DNA of 10,246 bases from Actinidia chinensis. Its lineage: Eukaryota; Streptophyta; Magnoliopsida; Ericales; Actinidiaceae. The position numbers and the translations under genes were made by a program. The stretch lies in assembly GCA_009663005.1 (NCBI GenBank), contig VIGQ01000622.1:12501-22746 (forward strand), written 5' to 3'. The notes beneath the pieces are model-generated. The model did not search any database. It was not told the origin of the DNA and saw only the letters and a program-made list of their open reading frames with translations. Positions 8,101-10,246 of the stretch are shown in pieces (position 1 is the first letter of the stretch; every line of letters starts with the position of its first letter).

Positions 8101-8987
8101 ACTATTCCGAGTCTGCCATACCATCATACCATGTTTGCGTTTATTATTTTGTCATTCTTCGCATTCATTACTATCACAATTTTTACAATAGTGTACAATG
8201 CAAAAATTAATCAGAAAGAAAACTAGTAAAAAGGATCGCAAGCAAGGTTCCAAATCAGTGTACAGGAACACTTCTGTTTTCCCCACGAATTTTCCCTAAT
8301 TATTTAGAGAGAGAGACAAATAACATACATTTAAAACCACAATGAGTACCTGACTTTCCAACATGCTAGAGCATCCTATACCATAAGAATCATAGGTACA
8401 AAAATAAAAGTTCAATTGTGTAATATGACAAAAAGATCTTTACAAAAAAAAATATATACAAAAAACTTAGCAATAGTTACAGTTGATGGAAAACATCACC
8501 AACCAACGGCAACTAAAATATGTAATGCATCTAAATAGAAAGTTAAGAGTAATGTTTCGACATAAATTCTAAAAGGCCTTATTATTGATGCACGCTTCAA
8601 AGGTTGCATTTTGCCCATTTTTAAAAAGTAAGCATCACTTACAGGTCGACTTCCCACCAATAGAAAACTAAGATTGAAAGTTTCTTCACACACACCAGTG
8701 AATTATAGTAACTATATCCCATTTCTGTCCTCAGTCATCCAGAAAACTCAAATAAGCCACACCAAAGATCTGAATAGGTAAATACTCATGAATTGAATAC
8801 ACTGTCTAAAGAGTACCAATTCATGCATAAGTAACTCAAAATTGGGAGGAGAAAAAAAAAGCAATAAGGGTCATATCATTTTAAACAGCTAATGGATGCA
8901 ATTTACTTGTTCGATAACATTAATGATTCTGCTCAGACAACTATGCAAGAAATGCCACATACTAAGGCTCATGTATAAAGTTCATAC
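8101..8987. other. Possible intron or UTR of a minus-strand unit
   Basis: The plus strand is A-rich, so the minus strand has the T-rich character of plant introns. A consensus donor (CCT then GTAAGT on the minus strand, GT at 8641-8642) follows a short open stretch (CEETFNLSFLLVGSRP). A second donor-like site lies at 8348-8349 and an acceptor-like site at 8296-8297. The interval between those two is only 54 nt, too short for a normal plant intron, so they cannot both be used. A GA run lies at 8307-8316. No protein family was recognised. Confidence 0.3.
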
Positions 8988-9038
8988 CTGGATGCCAAGA
9001 AAGTAAATACAGGAAGTGTGGATTGACCCTCACCCGGA
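8988..9038 (-). CDS. Candidate internal exon, unidentified
   Basis: On the minus strand an acceptor (GAATGCAG, AG at 9039-9040) and a donor (CATCCAG then GTATGA, GT at 8986-8987) bound 51 nt that are open in two of three frames. One reads RVRVNPHFLYLLSWHP, the other PGEGQSTLPVFTFLAS. The first extends upstream without a stop (FVYGMMNAV), so the true 5' limit may lie farther out. This is the best-bounded exon candidate in the right part, but I recognise no protein and could not extend it with confidence in either direction. Confidence 0.22.
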
Positions 9039-9617
9039 CTGCATTCATCATGCCATAAACAAATTAAGTCTTAGTAAACATTGGACTAGCAACCAGCCTG
9101 ATAACCGTTGTACTTCAACTGTTATATGAAAAGAGAGTTTACCATTTTCAAAATTCCGCGAATGTCATACATCCATGGGGTTTGGGAATCAAACTATCAA
9201 GAAGATTCTTCAAATTGATCACCCCTAGCCAAAACATTTCTCTTTTACCTACAAACAACTTACAATACACACTAAAGGGGTTACAAAAAAAGCTTAATGG
9301 GCATTGTCACTAACAATCACCCAAAATAGCCAAATCCTGCAAAAATTATCAAACCAAATTGGGGGGGGAATAAAAAACGGGCAAAACATTTTGAAGCTTC
9401 ATGCAAAAATAATCGTCAATTGCGTATGGATAGACTTCCACAATAAGTAAAAAATGATATATCAAGAACACCAAAAAAACTAAGCGAGTGCCTCTATCCA
9501 CAAGTAAACACACCACGCATCATAAGAAATAAGTACCCACTGGACAAAAATGGTGAAAAACTCTTATATTGAATAACATTACAGTGACAAGACTCTTTGC
9601 CTGTAACAACTTTTTTT

Positions 9618-9643
9618 GGGAGCAGGTGGTGGGTGGGTGGGGG
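9618..9643 (+). other. Putative G-quadruplex motif
   Basis: Four runs of three or more G (GGG, then GGGTGGGTGGGGG after a 10-nt G-rich loop) lie on the plus strand. The two 1-nt loops favour folding, while the first loop is long. On the presumed sense (minus) strand this is a C-rich tract. Confidence 0.4.
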
Positions 9644-10134
9644 TAAATGAGAATTTTGTAGACAAACAAAGGGAATAAATGATAAATTTTTAACCTGCAC
9701 TACAAGTTAATTTCTAGCCATTAAATTATTTTCCCAGATCAACAGATCACTGTGGAATTTGGGGTTTATATCCTATGGATAATGACCATCGTTCACAAAG
9801 TCGCCACTGAAGTTCTTGATCTCCAGCGATCAGGATCACTTTCTAGACATAAAATTGCTAGGGTATTAGAGTGTTGGTGAATACAAGATGTGATGCCAAG
9901 GGGGGGGGTAATAATAAGTCAAAAAATAACTAACGTTATCCCAGATAATATAAATAATGATCCCTTGATATAACCATGACTATAATAGATGATATACACA
10001 AACATGCTTAATCCTCACTCTCCATATTGTATGAAATATTCATCTGGTTCATGACAAAAAGCCATTCAGCTGCAGCTCGTAATTAAGACGAGAGCTTCAA
10101 TCCTGATATTGGTTGGCTCAAACCCCACATAAGG

Positions 10135-10144
10135 GCCACGTGGC
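10135..10144. promoter_or_regulatory. Perfect palindromic G-box
   Basis: GCCACGTGGC is a 10-bp perfect palindrome with a CACGTG core, the high-affinity site of plant bZIP and bHLH (PIF-type) factors. It sits in a GC-richer patch near the right edge. No promoter or gene start is established next to it, so its role is unknown. Confidence 0.35.
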
Positions 10145-10246
10145 TACGCTACCACACCCAAAATGTTGAGGCCTTTTTTTTTTGTAAAGGGGGTGTTTGG
10201 GACTCTAGGGTACCTCATATTTATCAAATTAGAACAATATTAAAGG

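Larger units (their letters stand above)
9039..10246. other. Right-hand region, no gene resolved
   Basis: It is mostly A-rich on the plus strand, with two long G runs (9361-9368 and 9900-9908). Short minus-strand open stretches exist. One ends at a stop at 9155-9157 and contains KNLLDSLIPKPHGCMTFAEF. Another, 10008-10079, is RAAAEWLFVMNQMN plus nine codons. None has a full set of splice signals or a family match. If a minus-strand gene runs through here, these could be parts of it. Confidence 0.3.

Noticed and set aside
8223..8375. Two-exon 3' end on the minus strand joining 8350-8375 to 8223-8295
   Set aside because: The intervening interval is only 54 nt, below normal plant intron size, and the resulting peptide matches nothing known to me.
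9494..9700. 68-residue minus-strand frame
   Set aside because: Its Pro/His run comes from the G-rich low-complexity tract at 9618-9643. No splice or start context.
9697..9706. Second CACTACAAG word (GCACTACAAG) as the other end of the CACTA element
   Set aside because: It is in the same orientation as the terminus at 6707, is not followed by the AAAAA of the TIR, and has no subterminal motif array next to it.
10008..10079. Short C-terminal-like frame (AAAEWLF word) recalling the end of a UBA-type helix
   Set aside because: The resemblance is a few residues only, there is an in-frame stop just upstream, and the nearest acceptor has a poor pyrimidine tract.

Overview
The window looks like nuclear DNA of a flowering plant, most likely a eudicot. 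It is strongly AT-rich with one GC-rich island (about 1340-1660). Splice-like signals fit plant introns, and it carries plant-type transposon debris, including a clear CACTA (En/Spm-type) terminus. I cannot name the species. No complete protein-coding gene is recognisable. Every gene call below is partial and inferred from splice sites and open frames, not from a recognised protein family.

Positions 1-1770 look like the 5' end of a minus-strand gene that runs off the left edge. There is a TATA-like box near 1757-1769, a GC-rich first exon ending in a textbook GTAAGT donor at 1330, an intron of about 1.26 kb, and an acceptor at 67-68 leading into a 66-nt frame open to the edge. The intron holds an old diverged tandem duplication with a period near 335-345 bp. 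The first ATG opens a 55-codon frame that stops inside the exon, so it is either an upstream ORF or the start of a differently spliced coding region.

Positions 1770-4415 are AT-rich intergenic DNA with one degenerate dispersed repeat (about 2050-2200) and a plus-strand promoter-like patch (about 3815-3960) that leads to no recognisable gene. Positions 4415-6706 are repeat-derived: a weak 5S-rRNA-like fragment, two direct repeats flanking a concentric 103-bp palindrome that looks like a MITE, and a stretch resembling a Ty3-type LTR.

Positions 6707-7330 are the best-supported feature. They comprise a CACTACAAGAAAAA terminus followed by about ten TTTYGTCAC-type subterminal motifs in both orientations. 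The opposite terminus is not in the window, so the element is either truncated or extends past the right edge. From 7330 to the end the plus strand is mostly A-rich, with pyrimidine tracts and a few splice-like sites on the minus strand. That suggests introns or untranslated sequence of a minus-strand transcription unit, or cargo of the CACTA element. I could not assemble a convincing gene there.

There is no sign of an operon, CRISPR array, rRNA operon or tRNA. The window's main interest is its layered mobile-element structure and the unresolved minus-strand gene start.
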